NCBI RefSeq assembly: GCF_003606325.2
Contig: NZ_CP031843.2
Coordinates: forward strand, 1,426,001 to 1,490,000
Length of the DNA stretch: 64,000 bases
Reading direction: 5' to 3'
DNA from: Bartonella kosoyi
GTDB lineage: Bacteria; Pseudomonadota; Alphaproteobacteria; Rhizobiales; Rhizobiaceae
Each line of letters opens with the position of its first letter. Position 1 is the stretch's first letter. The translations under genes and the position numbers were made by a program. A model generated the notes under the pieces. It searched no databases and was not told the DNA's origin. It worked only from the letters and a program-made list of their open reading frames with translations. Of the stretch, positions 33,736 through 42,002 are shown one piece after another.

Positions 33736-34632
33736 ATGGAAGAAGAGTTTACACCTGAAGAACAAGCAATTTATGACGAACATTTTGCCAGTGATCATGC
33801 TGTTGAGTTAGTCGAGCCTGAGCAAGTTGAAGAGGAGTTTGAAGCAGAAGAAAGTTCTGAACAGCCCCCTGTCGAACCGGTTGGCGAAGAGCCCCATTCT
33901 GGTGTGATAGAGCAAGAACGACAAGCACGCCAAAAGGCAGAGCAAAATGCTATGGAAGCGCGTGAACTTGCCATTGAGTTTGCGCAGAAATATGCACAAA
34001 TGCAAGAAGAGGCGGTAAGACGCCGCGATGAAAATATTCCTACCCTAGAAGATGATCCAAAAGCACATGTTGCATGGCTTAGTCATAAGGTACAGGAACA
34101 ACAGAAATTGCTTGATGAGTTTTCTCGTATAAGAGAGAGCCAAGAACGTTTGAATCAAGAGGAATATGAACGCCAGCAGTTAGGGGATTATTTTGAAGAA
34201 TCCAAAGCGCAGGTACAAGATAAATATCCAGATTTAGACAGTATCACCGATTATCTCTACGAAAGAGCAGATAGTGTCCTACAAGCGCAGGCAGATCTTT
34301 ATCCACAATGGAAAGACCCTGTAGCACGGCAACAGCAAATTGGTGCTGAATTACGTCAAATATGCCAGCAGTGTCAGAAAGCCAGTATAAACCCAATAGA
34401 GGTGCTGGTGCAAAAAGCAAAGGCTTTTGGCTATAGTGGAGCACCAATAAAGGATGACGTGGAAACCCTTCAAGAGCGTTCTCAAGCAGCGCGGACACTT
34501 ACAGCGCGTGGTGGACAAGTTCCAACAGGTGGTATGGACGTGAAAACACTCTTTTCCATGCCAGAAGCCGAATTTGCTGTATGGGTGGAGAAAAATCCCG
34601 AAAAATTTGAGCAAATTATGAGCAGAGCGTGA
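33736..34632 (+). CDS. Scaffold-like protein
   Basis: A 298-residue, very acidic, helical protein between portal and capsid genes, where P22-type phages keep the scaffolding protein. The first 60 residues are Glu/Pro-rich, a coiled coil spans about 55-145, and the C-terminus is compact (TLFSMPEAEFAVWVEKNPEKFEQI). No protease is fused. Role inferred from order and composition. Confidence 0.7.
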   Translation: MEEEFTPEEQAIYDEHFASDHAVELVEPEQVEEEFEAEESSEQPPVEPVGEEPHSGVIEQERQARQKAEQNAMEARELAIEFAQKYAQMQEEAVRRRDENIPTLEDDPKAHVAWLSHKVQEQQKLLDEFSRIRESQERLNQEEYERQQLGDYFEESKAQVQDKYPDLDSITDYLYERADSVLQAQADLYPQWKDPVARQQQIGAELRQICQQCQKASINPIEVLVQKAKAFGYSGAPIKDDVETLQERSQAARTLTARGGQVPTGGMDVKTLFSMPEAEFAVWVEKNPEKFEQIMSRA

Positions 34633-34656
34633 GATGTGCGTGGTGGCGCAACAGAG

Positions 34657-34686
34657 ATAACCAAGTGATTGTTATCGTTTGGTTAT
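34657..34686. other. Hairpin before the capsid gene
   Basis: ATAACCAA / TTGGTTAT, an 8-bp perfect stem around 14 nt, in the 97-bp gap before the capsid gene. It could stabilise or separate the capsid message. Confidence 0.4.
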
Positions 34687-34729
34687 GCCGCAAGGCGAGT
34701 TTTAAAAACCAAGAAAGGCATTGTTTGAA

Positions 34730-35872
34730 ATGGCAGTAACACAGGTAAATCTTAATGACCCATTAGCCGTTGGCGTTTGGGCTAAGATGCTAAACACAGA
34801 AACTTCAAAGGCGTTGCCCATTGCACCGCTGATGGGAAAAGGCAAAAACAGCATTATCCAAGTATTAGATATGTTAGGAAAATCCGCTGGTGACTCTGTG
34901 ACGAGCGGATTACGAGTTCAACTGATGGGGGACGGCGTTAGCGAGGGACAAACGCTGGAGGGGAATGAAGAAGCACTCCAATTTATGAATGAAACGGTGC
35001 GTATTAACGAGCTTTCTCATGCTGTACGCGTAAAATATGAAGGCACCATTGATCAACAACGTGTCTTATTTAATTTACGAACAGAAGCAAAGGATGGACT
35101 TGTTGATTGGTATGCAGACCGCTTAAGTTTGATGTTCTTTATTCAGGCAGCAGGTTATACAGCACCATGGATTCACTTTGAAGGACGTACCATAACCCTT
35201 AAACCCGTACATTATGGTTTTAATGCTCCATTAGAGCCAAGCAAATTGCGTATTATTCGCCCGAATAAGAAAAAAACTGATGAAGAACTTACAAAAGACG
35301 ATGTTTTTACATTAGATCTTATAGATCAGGCTGTCGAACGCGCTAAACTTGCTAATCCACGTTTGCGCCCTGTTCGTGTTGATGGAAAATCTGCTTATGT
35401 GATGTATCTCCACCCAACACAAGTGACCCAATTACGGACCAATACCAAGAGCGGGCAGTGGTTAGACATTACCAAAGCAGCTTATGATGGTTCACGGTCT
35501 CAGAACCCAATTTTTGATGGCTCTTTGGGGATGTATAACGGTGTCATCTTACGTGAAGCTGAACATGTTCCCAATGGTATCAATTCAAAGACACAAGAAC
35601 CTGTAACATCTGTTCGCCGTGCCGTGTTGCTTGGTGCGCAAAGCGTTATCATGGCTTATGGGCGCGTTGGTAATGGAGCAACAGGAGGCGATGGGAAAGG
35701 GGGAACACGCTATAAACTTGTTGAAGAACTGTTTGATTATCAACGTGAATTTGGGGTTGCAGCAAAAACCATTATCGGCATGAAAAAGTCACGCTATGCC
35801 TTGCCAAATTCTGATCAAGGGGGACAAGATTTTGGCACGATTGTTATCCCTTCTTTTTCTGAAGCAAGCTAA
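34730..35872 (+). CDS. Major capsid protein (N4-gp56 type)
   Basis: Main shell protein. The 380 residues follow the N4-gp56-like capsid pattern: start NLNDPLAVGVWAKMLNTE, then NEEALQFMNETVRINELSHAVR, FNLRTEAKDGLVDWYADRL, VMYLHPTQVTQLRTNT and VLREAEHV-like VILREAEHV, RRAVLLGAQSVIMAYG. HK97 fold by family. I choose ATG 34730; TTG 34721 in frame lies within the leader. It lies between the scaffold and a small capsid-associated gene. Confidence 0.9.
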   Translation: MAVTQVNLNDPLAVGVWAKMLNTETSKALPIAPLMGKGKNSIIQVLDMLGKSAGDSVTSGLRVQLMGDGVSEGQTLEGNEEALQFMNETVRINELSHAVRVKYEGTIDQQRVLFNLRTEAKDGLVDWYADRLSLMFFIQAAGYTAPWIHFEGRTITLKPVHYGFNAPLEPSKLRIIRPNKKKTDEELTKDDVFTLDLIDQAVERAKLANPRLRPVRVDGKSAYVMYLHPTQVTQLRTNTKSGQWLDITKAAYDGSRSQNPIFDGSLGMYNGVILREAEHVPNGINSKTQEPVTSVRRAVLLGAQSVIMAYGRVGNGATGGDGKGGTRYKLVEELFDYQREFGVAAKTIIGMKKSRYALPNSDQGGQDFGTIVIPSFSEAS

Positions 35873-35891
35873 TTATTAAAGGATGACAATT

Positions 35892-36341
35892 ATGGCAGAA
35901 AAATCGCTAATTACACAGGAGCCTGTTGAACCTGTTGAAACCGTTGAGACTGTTGGCATGATAGATGAGGGATTGCCACCTCCTTTGCAAGGACGCAACA
36001 ATTGTACACAGCAGGTTAGTTTTTTTCGGGCACGTGTTAAATGTACAGACCAAGGGTTGATCACGAAAATTGGTGTTTTACCCCGAGGGGCTTTTATCAA
36101 AAGCATTAAAGTTTATGCTATGGAGGATTTTGAAGATGTAACAGCTACATTTGGAAAAGAGCCTCATGGTGATGATTATGGAACAAAAGCACTTACTCAA
36201 AATACCGATGGCAATGTGTATGTGCCCATGGAAGTACGAGATGTTCCATTAGAAGCTGAAAATACGATTTATATGACACGAGACAAGAAAAGCACCAAAG
36301 GTGATGCTGAGGTGATTGTTGAGTTTTACACCAATCGTTAA
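35892..36341 (+). CDS. Capsid-associated protein, putative decoration
   Basis: A 149-residue protein directly after the capsid gene. The first 40 residues are disordered with repeated Glu-Pro-Val-Glu-(Pro/Thr) units; the rest is strand-rich (VSFFRARVKCTDQGLITKIGVLPRGAFI) and ends DAEVIVEFYTNR. In N4-gp56 capsid clusters a gene in this place often makes a head decoration or fibre-like protein. An in-frame ATG at 35883 is closer to the AAAGG ribosome site and may be the real start. Confidence 0.6.
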   Translation: MAEKSLITQEPVEPVETVETVGMIDEGLPPPLQGRNNCTQQVSFFRARVKCTDQGLITKIGVLPRGAFIKSIKVYAMEDFEDVTATFGKEPHGDDYGTKALTQNTDGNVYVPMEVRDVPLEAENTIYMTRDKKSTKGDAEVIVEFYTNR

Positions 36342-36349
36342 AGGCATAA

Positions 36350-36374
36350 GGGGGCGTTTGTTTTTTGCGTCCCC
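36350..36374 (+). terminator. Possible terminator after the head genes
   Basis: GGGGGCG / CGTCCCC (one G-T pair) with an 11-nt T-rich loop, between the head genes and the tail adaptor gene. The downstream tract is only moderately T-rich (TCTTCTCT), so it may be partial. Confidence 0.4.
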
Positions 36375-36415
36375 TCTTCTCTCAAGATATTCTAAGGCAT
36401 TTGGAAGAGAGTCAT

Positions 36416-37114
36416 ATGACAATAATAGTACAGACGGGTGGTCCGATTGGAGACAAACAGACCATTGTTCCTCATGATAAAAATTTCATTCAGATGGTGA
36501 ATGATATTCAGGATGAAATTGATGATCAAACAGATGAATATATTGACCAAGTTCAAAAGGCGATATTTTCGGCTATTCGGTTTTGTGAACGATTGCCTTT
36601 TTATTTCAATGAAAGCCGTGAAGTTGTTTTGACCACTATGAATGGCAAAAGCCGTTATGGAGCTGAGGAAAATCCAGTTATTCCAGCTGCTGTTCGTATT
36701 GTTGATGCGTACATTTATGAGGATAATCACAGCAAATCAAAGCTTTTGCATACCGACCCGCTTGTTATTGAGAGCCTTGTGAATGATTGTAACCATAGCA
36801 TGCCTACGCGATACAGTTATTTTGAACAAAAGCTTATTTTGTATCCAATCCCAGACCGAATTTATTCTATCAGGCTTATTTTTGATCCGATAAGAATAAA
36901 AGACATTGAGAGTGCGCAAGAAGCTTCAATATGGTTTTTGGAAGCCTATGAACTGATCAAAACCCGCGCAAAATATGAAATTTACACAAATATTATTAAA
37001 GAACCACAGATGGCAGCAGCAGCCTTTGCTATGTTTCAAGAGCAACTTGATGCGCTACAAATTGAGACTTCACGGCGCAAGAATTTGTTGAGAGTTCAAC
37101 ATACGGATTTCTGA
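36416..37114 (+). CDS. Head-tail adaptor protein (gp4-like position)
   Basis: A 232-residue, mostly helical protein before the gp10-like gene. The pattern FIQMVNDIQDEIDDQTDEYIDQVQKAIFSAIRFCERLPFYFNES (landmarks MVNDIQDEI, QKAIFSAI), then PVIPAAVRIVDAYIY and FEQKLILYPIPD, resembles phage adaptor proteins that attach below the portal. GGAAGAG precedes ATG 36416; the frame extends to 36365 without a ribosome site. It overlaps the next start by 1 bp. Confidence 0.65.
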   Translation: MTIIVQTGGPIGDKQTIVPHDKNFIQMVNDIQDEIDDQTDEYIDQVQKAIFSAIRFCERLPFYFNESREVVLTTMNGKSRYGAEENPVIPAAVRIVDAYIYEDNHSKSKLLHTDPLVIESLVNDCNHSMPTRYSYFEQKLILYPIPDRIYSIRLIFDPIRIKDIESAQEASIWFLEAYELIKTRAKYEIYTNIIKEPQMAAAAFAMFQEQLDALQIETSRRKNLLRVQHTDF

Positions 37115-38571
37115 TGACCTTTATTCCTATTGCTGAGTTTAGACCAGATGTTGCATTTATTAATAGTGGTTATTCTTGCGAGATCGTGAATGTTTTGCCA
37201 GCACCCAATTCCTATATTCCAGTTCCCAAAGTTGCACCGGTTTCAGAACCTTTTCCGGATGTTATTTTGGGAGTCTATGCAGTAAGATCATTGAGTGGTG
37301 TGCGGATTATTGTAGGGACGTCAACAAAACTTTATGAATATGATAACAGCACGCGCGGCTGGAAAGATATTAGCAAGCTTGGGGAACAATATCACGCCAA
37401 TGAAACGGCACCTTGGTCTTTTGCCGTCTTTGGTGATTATATCATTGCCGTTAATAACAATGATACACCGCAAATATTCGCCTTAAAGACAGCAGAGAGA
37501 TTTGAGGATTTAGGAGGGAATCCCCCGCGTGCTGGACTTGTTCGTATTTGGGGAGATTTTGTCTGTTTGATGAAATTAACAGATAAGCCAAATCGCGTTC
37601 ATTGGTCAGGTCTCAATGATGCAACACACTGGAAGGTTGGTGAGAAAAGTTGCGATTATCAGGATTTTCCAGATGGAGAATATATACAAGGAGCAACGCA
37701 AGCAACTAACCCGCTTATTTTTATGCGTTCTGCTATTTATCATGCAACCTTTGTTCCGGGATCTAAAATAATATTTAGTTTTGTCAAAATAAAAGACAAA
37801 ATAGGGGCAAAAAGTAGCACGGCAATTACAAGTCGTGGAGACTATACTTTTTTTGTTTCTGATGATGGTTTTTATCAAATCAACAATACCGGTGAGATGT
37901 TGCCTATTGGCTTTGGCAAAGTCGATAAAACAATCTTTACGCTGTACAATAACTTTGCCATTGATGAGATGAGAGCCTGTATTGATCCGGTCTATTCACG
38001 CGTTTATTTTTCTATAAATGACGATATGATGGGGATGAGTATCTATGTTTATGATTGGCTTTTGCAAATATGGAGCGTCATCAAAGGTCAGAGACTTCTC
38101 TTATTTCCTCTCTTTGCGGCAGGTTATACATTAGAAGGTTTAGACGAAGTACAAGAATGCTTGAGAGATTTACGTGCTTCTCTTGATAGTAAAATGTGGC
38201 AAAATGGCGCGCCAATGTTGGGAGCGTTTACAGAAGACAATAGATTTGGTTTTTTTGCTGGTTCTCCTATGGAAGCTGTCATTGCTTCACAAACTGTAGG
38301 AGATACAGGCAGACAGATTAATCTTATGAGTGAGGCTTTTGTTCAAGCAGATACGACAAATGGTCTTTTAAGCGTTGGAGCTGCTTTTATCATTGATAAT
38401 AGAAGTCAATTAAATTGGGCGAAAGAGCGTTATGCGGGCTATAGCAGTGGGATGTACAATATTCGCTCTAGGGCACGCTATCACGCTTTGCGACTTAGGA
38501 TACCAGAAAGCACACCATGGACTCATATAACAGGCTTTGATGTGACGCTAAAACCCGCAGGCATAAGATGA
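37114..38571 (+). CDS. gp10-like tail stabilisation protein
   Basis: A 485-residue beta-rich protein with repeated strand blocks (GVYAVRSLSGVRIIVGTSTKLYEYD, WSFAVFGDYIIAVNNND, RIWGDFVCLM, DYTFFVSDDGFYQI) that look like propeller blades. In P22, gp10 of about this size is a propeller-like plug protein that closes the portal and carries the tail needle. The neighbouring gp4-position gene and the size support this. Overlaps the next gene by 4 bp. Confidence 0.75.
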   Translation: MTFIPIAEFRPDVAFINSGYSCEIVNVLPAPNSYIPVPKVAPVSEPFPDVILGVYAVRSLSGVRIIVGTSTKLYEYDNSTRGWKDISKLGEQYHANETAPWSFAVFGDYIIAVNNNDTPQIFALKTAERFEDLGGNPPRAGLVRIWGDFVCLMKLTDKPNRVHWSGLNDATHWKVGEKSCDYQDFPDGEYIQGATQATNPLIFMRSAIYHATFVPGSKIIFSFVKIKDKIGAKSSTAITSRGDYTFFVSDDGFYQINNTGEMLPIGFGKVDKTIFTLYNNFAIDEMRACIDPVYSRVYFSINDDMMGMSIYVYDWLLQIWSVIKGQRLLLFPLFAAGYTLEGLDEVQECLRDLRASLDSKMWQNGAPMLGAFTEDNRFGFFAGSPMEAVIASQTVGDTGRQINLMSEAFVQADTTNGLLSVGAAFIIDNRSQLNWAKERYAGYSSGMYNIRSRARYHALRLRIPESTPWTHITGFDVTLKPAGIR

Positions 38572-38996
38572 ATTTTAAAATTTATAACACCGAAAAATGG
38601 AGTGTTGAACAAATGGCGCCCTATTTGGATAAGGTTATAAAATCAATATCTTATTTTCATAAAAAATTCCCTGATGATTATACTCCAGAGATTATTTTAA
38701 ATGATATTTTGAAGGGAGATAAGCTTCTCTGGATTATTGTGGATGAGCAGGAAAACTTTATGGCACATGTCACAACAGAGTTACAAAAACTTGTCACTGG
38801 AGTGTTGCGAGCGGTTATTATTACGCTTGGGGGAAAAGGAGGAGCGCCCTTAACGAAGCTTATTCCCCAAATTGAAGCCTATTACAAAGAAAAAGGGGCG
38901 AAAGAACTTATCATTATCGGTCGGCGTGGGTGGGAAAAATCCCTTAAATCGCATGGCTATTTCGTTAATCTTTTAGAATATAGAAAGCAGCTTTAA
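38568..38996 (+). CDS. GNAT-like small virion protein
   Basis: A 142-residue protein with an acetyltransferase-like topology (LLWIIVDEQENFMAHVTTEL, then VLRAVIITLGGKG, and AKELIIIGRRGWEKSLKSHGYFV). Such GNAT-fold proteins occur in podovirus tail or ejection clusters. A clear acetyl-CoA binding motif (Q/R-x-x-G-x-G/A) is not present, so an enzyme role is uncertain. Confidence 0.55.
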   Translation: MNFKIYNTEKWSVEQMAPYLDKVIKSISYFHKKFPDDYTPEIILNDILKGDKLLWIIVDEQENFMAHVTTELQKLVTGVLRAVIITLGGKGGAPLTKLIPQIEAYYKEKGAKELIIIGRRGWEKSLKSHGYFVNLLEYRKQL

Positions 38997-38997
38997 C

Positions 38998-40053
38998 ATG
39001 GGAAAAAGTTCAAAACCAATTCAGACGACGCAAAATACCACGCAAACAAATGCACCACCTGAATGGGCAAAAGGCATCTTTGAACGTGCTGCTAAAGATG
39101 CCATGAATTTTTATAATCAAGGCAGTGGAAAAGCCGTCTATGATGGACAGCGTGTAGCAGGTTTAAGTGATCAAACAAAGAATGCGATTAATGGGCTTAG
39201 CAATAATACGCATAACTATGATAATAACACTTTAAATGGATTAGCCACAGGGCAAAATTCAACCAGCCAAAATTTAAAGAACATGGCTTCAGGGCAGCAA
39301 ATAGGCAACAACCCTTACTTTAATGAAGCACTTCAAAACACGTTAAATAAAGCTTCAGACACAATTAACAGTTCATTGGCGGGCGCGGGGCGTTATGGTT
39401 CTGGTGCACATACGGGTGTTTTAGCAGATGAGTTGGGCGGCATAGCAACCCAAGCTCTCTCACAGCAATATAACCAAGACGTCAACAATATGATGCAAGC
39501 CAATGGAATGATTGATCAAGCCAATCAAAATCAATTGGCGGGCGCTAATAACTTTTTTCAAGGTCAAAGTCAGGCTAATATCAATGCATTGGCGGGAGGC
39601 GGTTTGCTTGATGCCAATCATCAACAACAATTAGATGCAGAACGACAGAAATGGGAACAGCAGAATAATCTTGATTGGGACCAGTTAAGTAAGTTGCTTG
39701 CAGCTGGTACGGCTTCTGCTGGAAATTACGGGATGCAAACGGGACAAACGACAACATTGACTCCGCAGCCAAAACCAAACCCATGGGAGATCGTTGGAAA
39801 TGTTGGAACTATCCTTGGTACTTTTGCTGGGCTTAGTGACATCAGAGCAAAAGAAAACATCACAGAAGCTGGGCAGAGAAATGGCTATACACTTTACGAA
39901 TACAACTACAAGGGTTATCCAGAGCGCTATCGCGGGGTGATGGCACAAGATGTTTTGAAATCAAAACCTGAAGCTGTTTTTTACAATAATGCGACAGGTT
40001 TTTTGCATGTGGATTATAGCAAGCTTGGATTTGAAATGGAAAGGGTGCAGTGA
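38998..40053 (+). CDS. Asn/Gln-rich virion protein with S74 chaperone domain
   Basis: A 351-residue protein. Residues 1-265 are rich in Asn, Gln, Ala and Gly (TGQNSTSQNLKNMASGQQIG), like phage ejection or tail-tip proteins. The last 75 residues are an intramolecular chaperone (peptidase S74) domain: GLSDIRAKENITEAG, YTLYEYNYKGYPERYRGVMAQDV and LHVDYSKLG. The Ser and Lys of the self-cleaving dyad (SDIRAK) are present, so the domain probably trims itself after folding. S74 domains are usually on tailspikes; here the carrier sits in the ejection-gene region. Confidence 0.75.
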   Translation: MGKSSKPIQTTQNTTQTNAPPEWAKGIFERAAKDAMNFYNQGSGKAVYDGQRVAGLSDQTKNAINGLSNNTHNYDNNTLNGLATGQNSTSQNLKNMASGQQIGNNPYFNEALQNTLNKASDTINSSLAGAGRYGSGAHTGVLADELGGIATQALSQQYNQDVNNMMQANGMIDQANQNQLAGANNFFQGQSQANINALAGGGLLDANHQQQLDAERQKWEQQNNLDWDQLSKLLAAGTASAGNYGMQTGQTTTLTPQPKPNPWEIVGNVGTILGTFAGLSDIRAKENITEAGQRNGYTLYEYNYKGYPERYRGVMAQDVLKSKPEAVFYNNATGFLHVDYSKLGFEMERVQ

Positions 40054-42002
40054 TGGAACAAGAAAACACGAATTCTCTTTTAAAGTTGCTTGATCCAAAA
40101 GTTTTGCGTCCTTTAATACATCAGGGTCTTTTTCAGTTACCTAAATATTTTTTTCAAAAACATTCCACGCCTTCAAACACACCGTTTGAAGGACGATACA
40201 AGCCCAGTTTTTTGGAACGCGCTGCTTTTTGCACAAATCCTTTTGATGCGAGCGACGAGTCTAATAAGCCAGAAAAAGTCGATTTTAGTGGGCTTATTCG
40301 TGGCTCTCAAACAGGAAGAGAAGTTGGGAAAAAAACGCCAGCAGAATTGATTATGTCTACGGATGATTTAAAAAACCAAATGCCTCCCTTGCCGGATTAT
40401 TCAAATTATTTTGTCAAAGAGAAAGAGGGTGTAGAGCAAGACAAGCATGGCATTTCAGAGCAAGAAGTCGTTGAAACATTGCCTTTTCAATCTTCGTTTG
40501 TTGCTAACACAGATAAAGCTGATGAGAATGGAGTACAGAAACAGCAGAAAGATGCCATGGATTATATTGCGCAAAGCAATAGGCAGTTTATGACAGAAAA
40601 TCCGCAAGGAAGCAGCCCTATCAATGAAGAAACACTTTCTCATACGCCTATTTCAGAAGAAGAACATTTAAAAACAAATGATATGCCAGAACAAGCAACG
40701 GATTATGTAAACGCCGTTGGGAACTTTATCCATAAAGACGAAAATCCAAGCAACTTATGGGAGCGTTTTAGAAAATCAGAATTTTCCGAGCATCTCATGG
40801 ATTTTTTTGCGGGGCTTGCGTTAGGAAAGACACCACAGGAAAGTTTTTCAAATGCATCTATTCTTATGCGGCAGGGCAACAAGGAACGCGCACAACATAA
40901 ACAAACTTTGCAATTTTTACAGTCTAAAGGATATAGCGATGAAGATGCGCAAGCTATCACGCAATATCCAGATCTTGCCATGAAAATCATTGGCAGCACA
41001 TTAAGCCCTCAGACAAGCGATAGTCAGAAAACTTTAGAGTTTTTGCGTTCAAAAGGGTATAGTAATGAAGACGCACAAGCAGTTGCGCAATATCCAGATC
41101 TTGCTCAGAAGGTCATAGGCAACACGTTAAGCCCCCAAGAAGGCTATAGAACACTCACAGCGGAAGAAAAGGCAGAGCAGGGATTGCCTGAGGATATGGC
41201 TTTCCAAGTCTCAACAAGCACCGGAAAAATTATCCCAGTCCAAGGGGGACAACGTTCTACTGCTTCTGGATTAGGGGGAAATACTGATAGCATGCTGTCA
41301 AAGCCCGAAGCAGGTTATATGTTTGTTAAGGATGAAAATGCCCCTAACGGCATACGTGCGATGCCAATTGCAGGCAGTGGTGCAGAACATAAATTAATCC
41401 AAGAGCAACGCGAACAGGAAATTAAAAATCAAAAAATACAAATGCAAATTCTGGATACAACGGAGAGGTCCAATCGTATACTCTCGGCATCTAAAGAATT
41501 GCTAAAAATTGTTGAGGAACACCCGCATGTTACTGGTTTTACGGGTTATTGGGGGTCGTTCGTACCTGGTTTTAAGGCAAAAGATTTTGGGCATATGCTT
41601 GATTCATTAAAGGCGAATATTGGGATTGATGCCTTGAGAAAAGCGAAAGCATTTTCACCAAATGGTGCATCTGGCTTTGGGAACTTGTCTAATATGGAAT
41701 TGCAAACCTTACAAAACTCTGTAGCGGCACTGTATCAAAACCTTTCCGCAGAGCAAATGAAGAAATCTTTAAAAACCGTTATTGACACTTTCAATAAATC
41801 CAATGCGGCAACACGAGCAATTCTTTTTGGTGGCGCAGAGGCAACAAGCGAACTCGTCCGAGCAGCCTATGGAGAAGATGCTTATAAGGAAAATAACACG
41901 CAGTCCGATGTTTCACTAGAAAAACAGATAGAAGCATTGCCGGAAGGCATACTGTTTATTGATAGTGATGGACGCATTAAGGAGAAACAAACCAATGGCT
42001 GA
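40053..42002 (+). CDS. Ejection / internal virion protein A
   Basis: A 649-residue low-complexity, helical protein in the place of DNA ejection proteins. Notable is a repeated unit: QFLQSKGYSDEDAQAITQYP (about residue 286) and EFLRSKGYSNEDAQAVAQYP (about residue 326), each followed by DLA.K.IG.TLSPQ. The C-terminal half is helical (LLKIVEEHPHVTGFTGYW, NMELQTLQNSVAALYQNLS). It begins inside the previous stop (TGATG). Confidence 0.6.
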   Translation: MEQENTNSLLKLLDPKVLRPLIHQGLFQLPKYFFQKHSTPSNTPFEGRYKPSFLERAAFCTNPFDASDESNKPEKVDFSGLIRGSQTGREVGKKTPAELIMSTDDLKNQMPPLPDYSNYFVKEKEGVEQDKHGISEQEVVETLPFQSSFVANTDKADENGVQKQQKDAMDYIAQSNRQFMTENPQGSSPINEETLSHTPISEEEHLKTNDMPEQATDYVNAVGNFIHKDENPSNLWERFRKSEFSEHLMDFFAGLALGKTPQESFSNASILMRQGNKERAQHKQTLQFLQSKGYSDEDAQAITQYPDLAMKIIGSTLSPQTSDSQKTLEFLRSKGYSNEDAQAVAQYPDLAQKVIGNTLSPQEGYRTLTAEEKAEQGLPEDMAFQVSTSTGKIIPVQGGQRSTASGLGGNTDSMLSKPEAGYMFVKDENAPNGIRAMPIAGSGAEHKLIQEQREQEIKNQKIQMQILDTTERSNRILSASKELLKIVEEHPHVTGFTGYWGSFVPGFKAKDFGHMLDSLKANIGIDALRKAKAFSPNGASGFGNLSNMELQTLQNSVAALYQNLSAEQMKKSLKTVIDTFNKSNAATRAILFGGAEATSELVRAAYGEDAYKENNTQSDVSLEKQIEALPEGILFIDSDGRIKEKQTNG

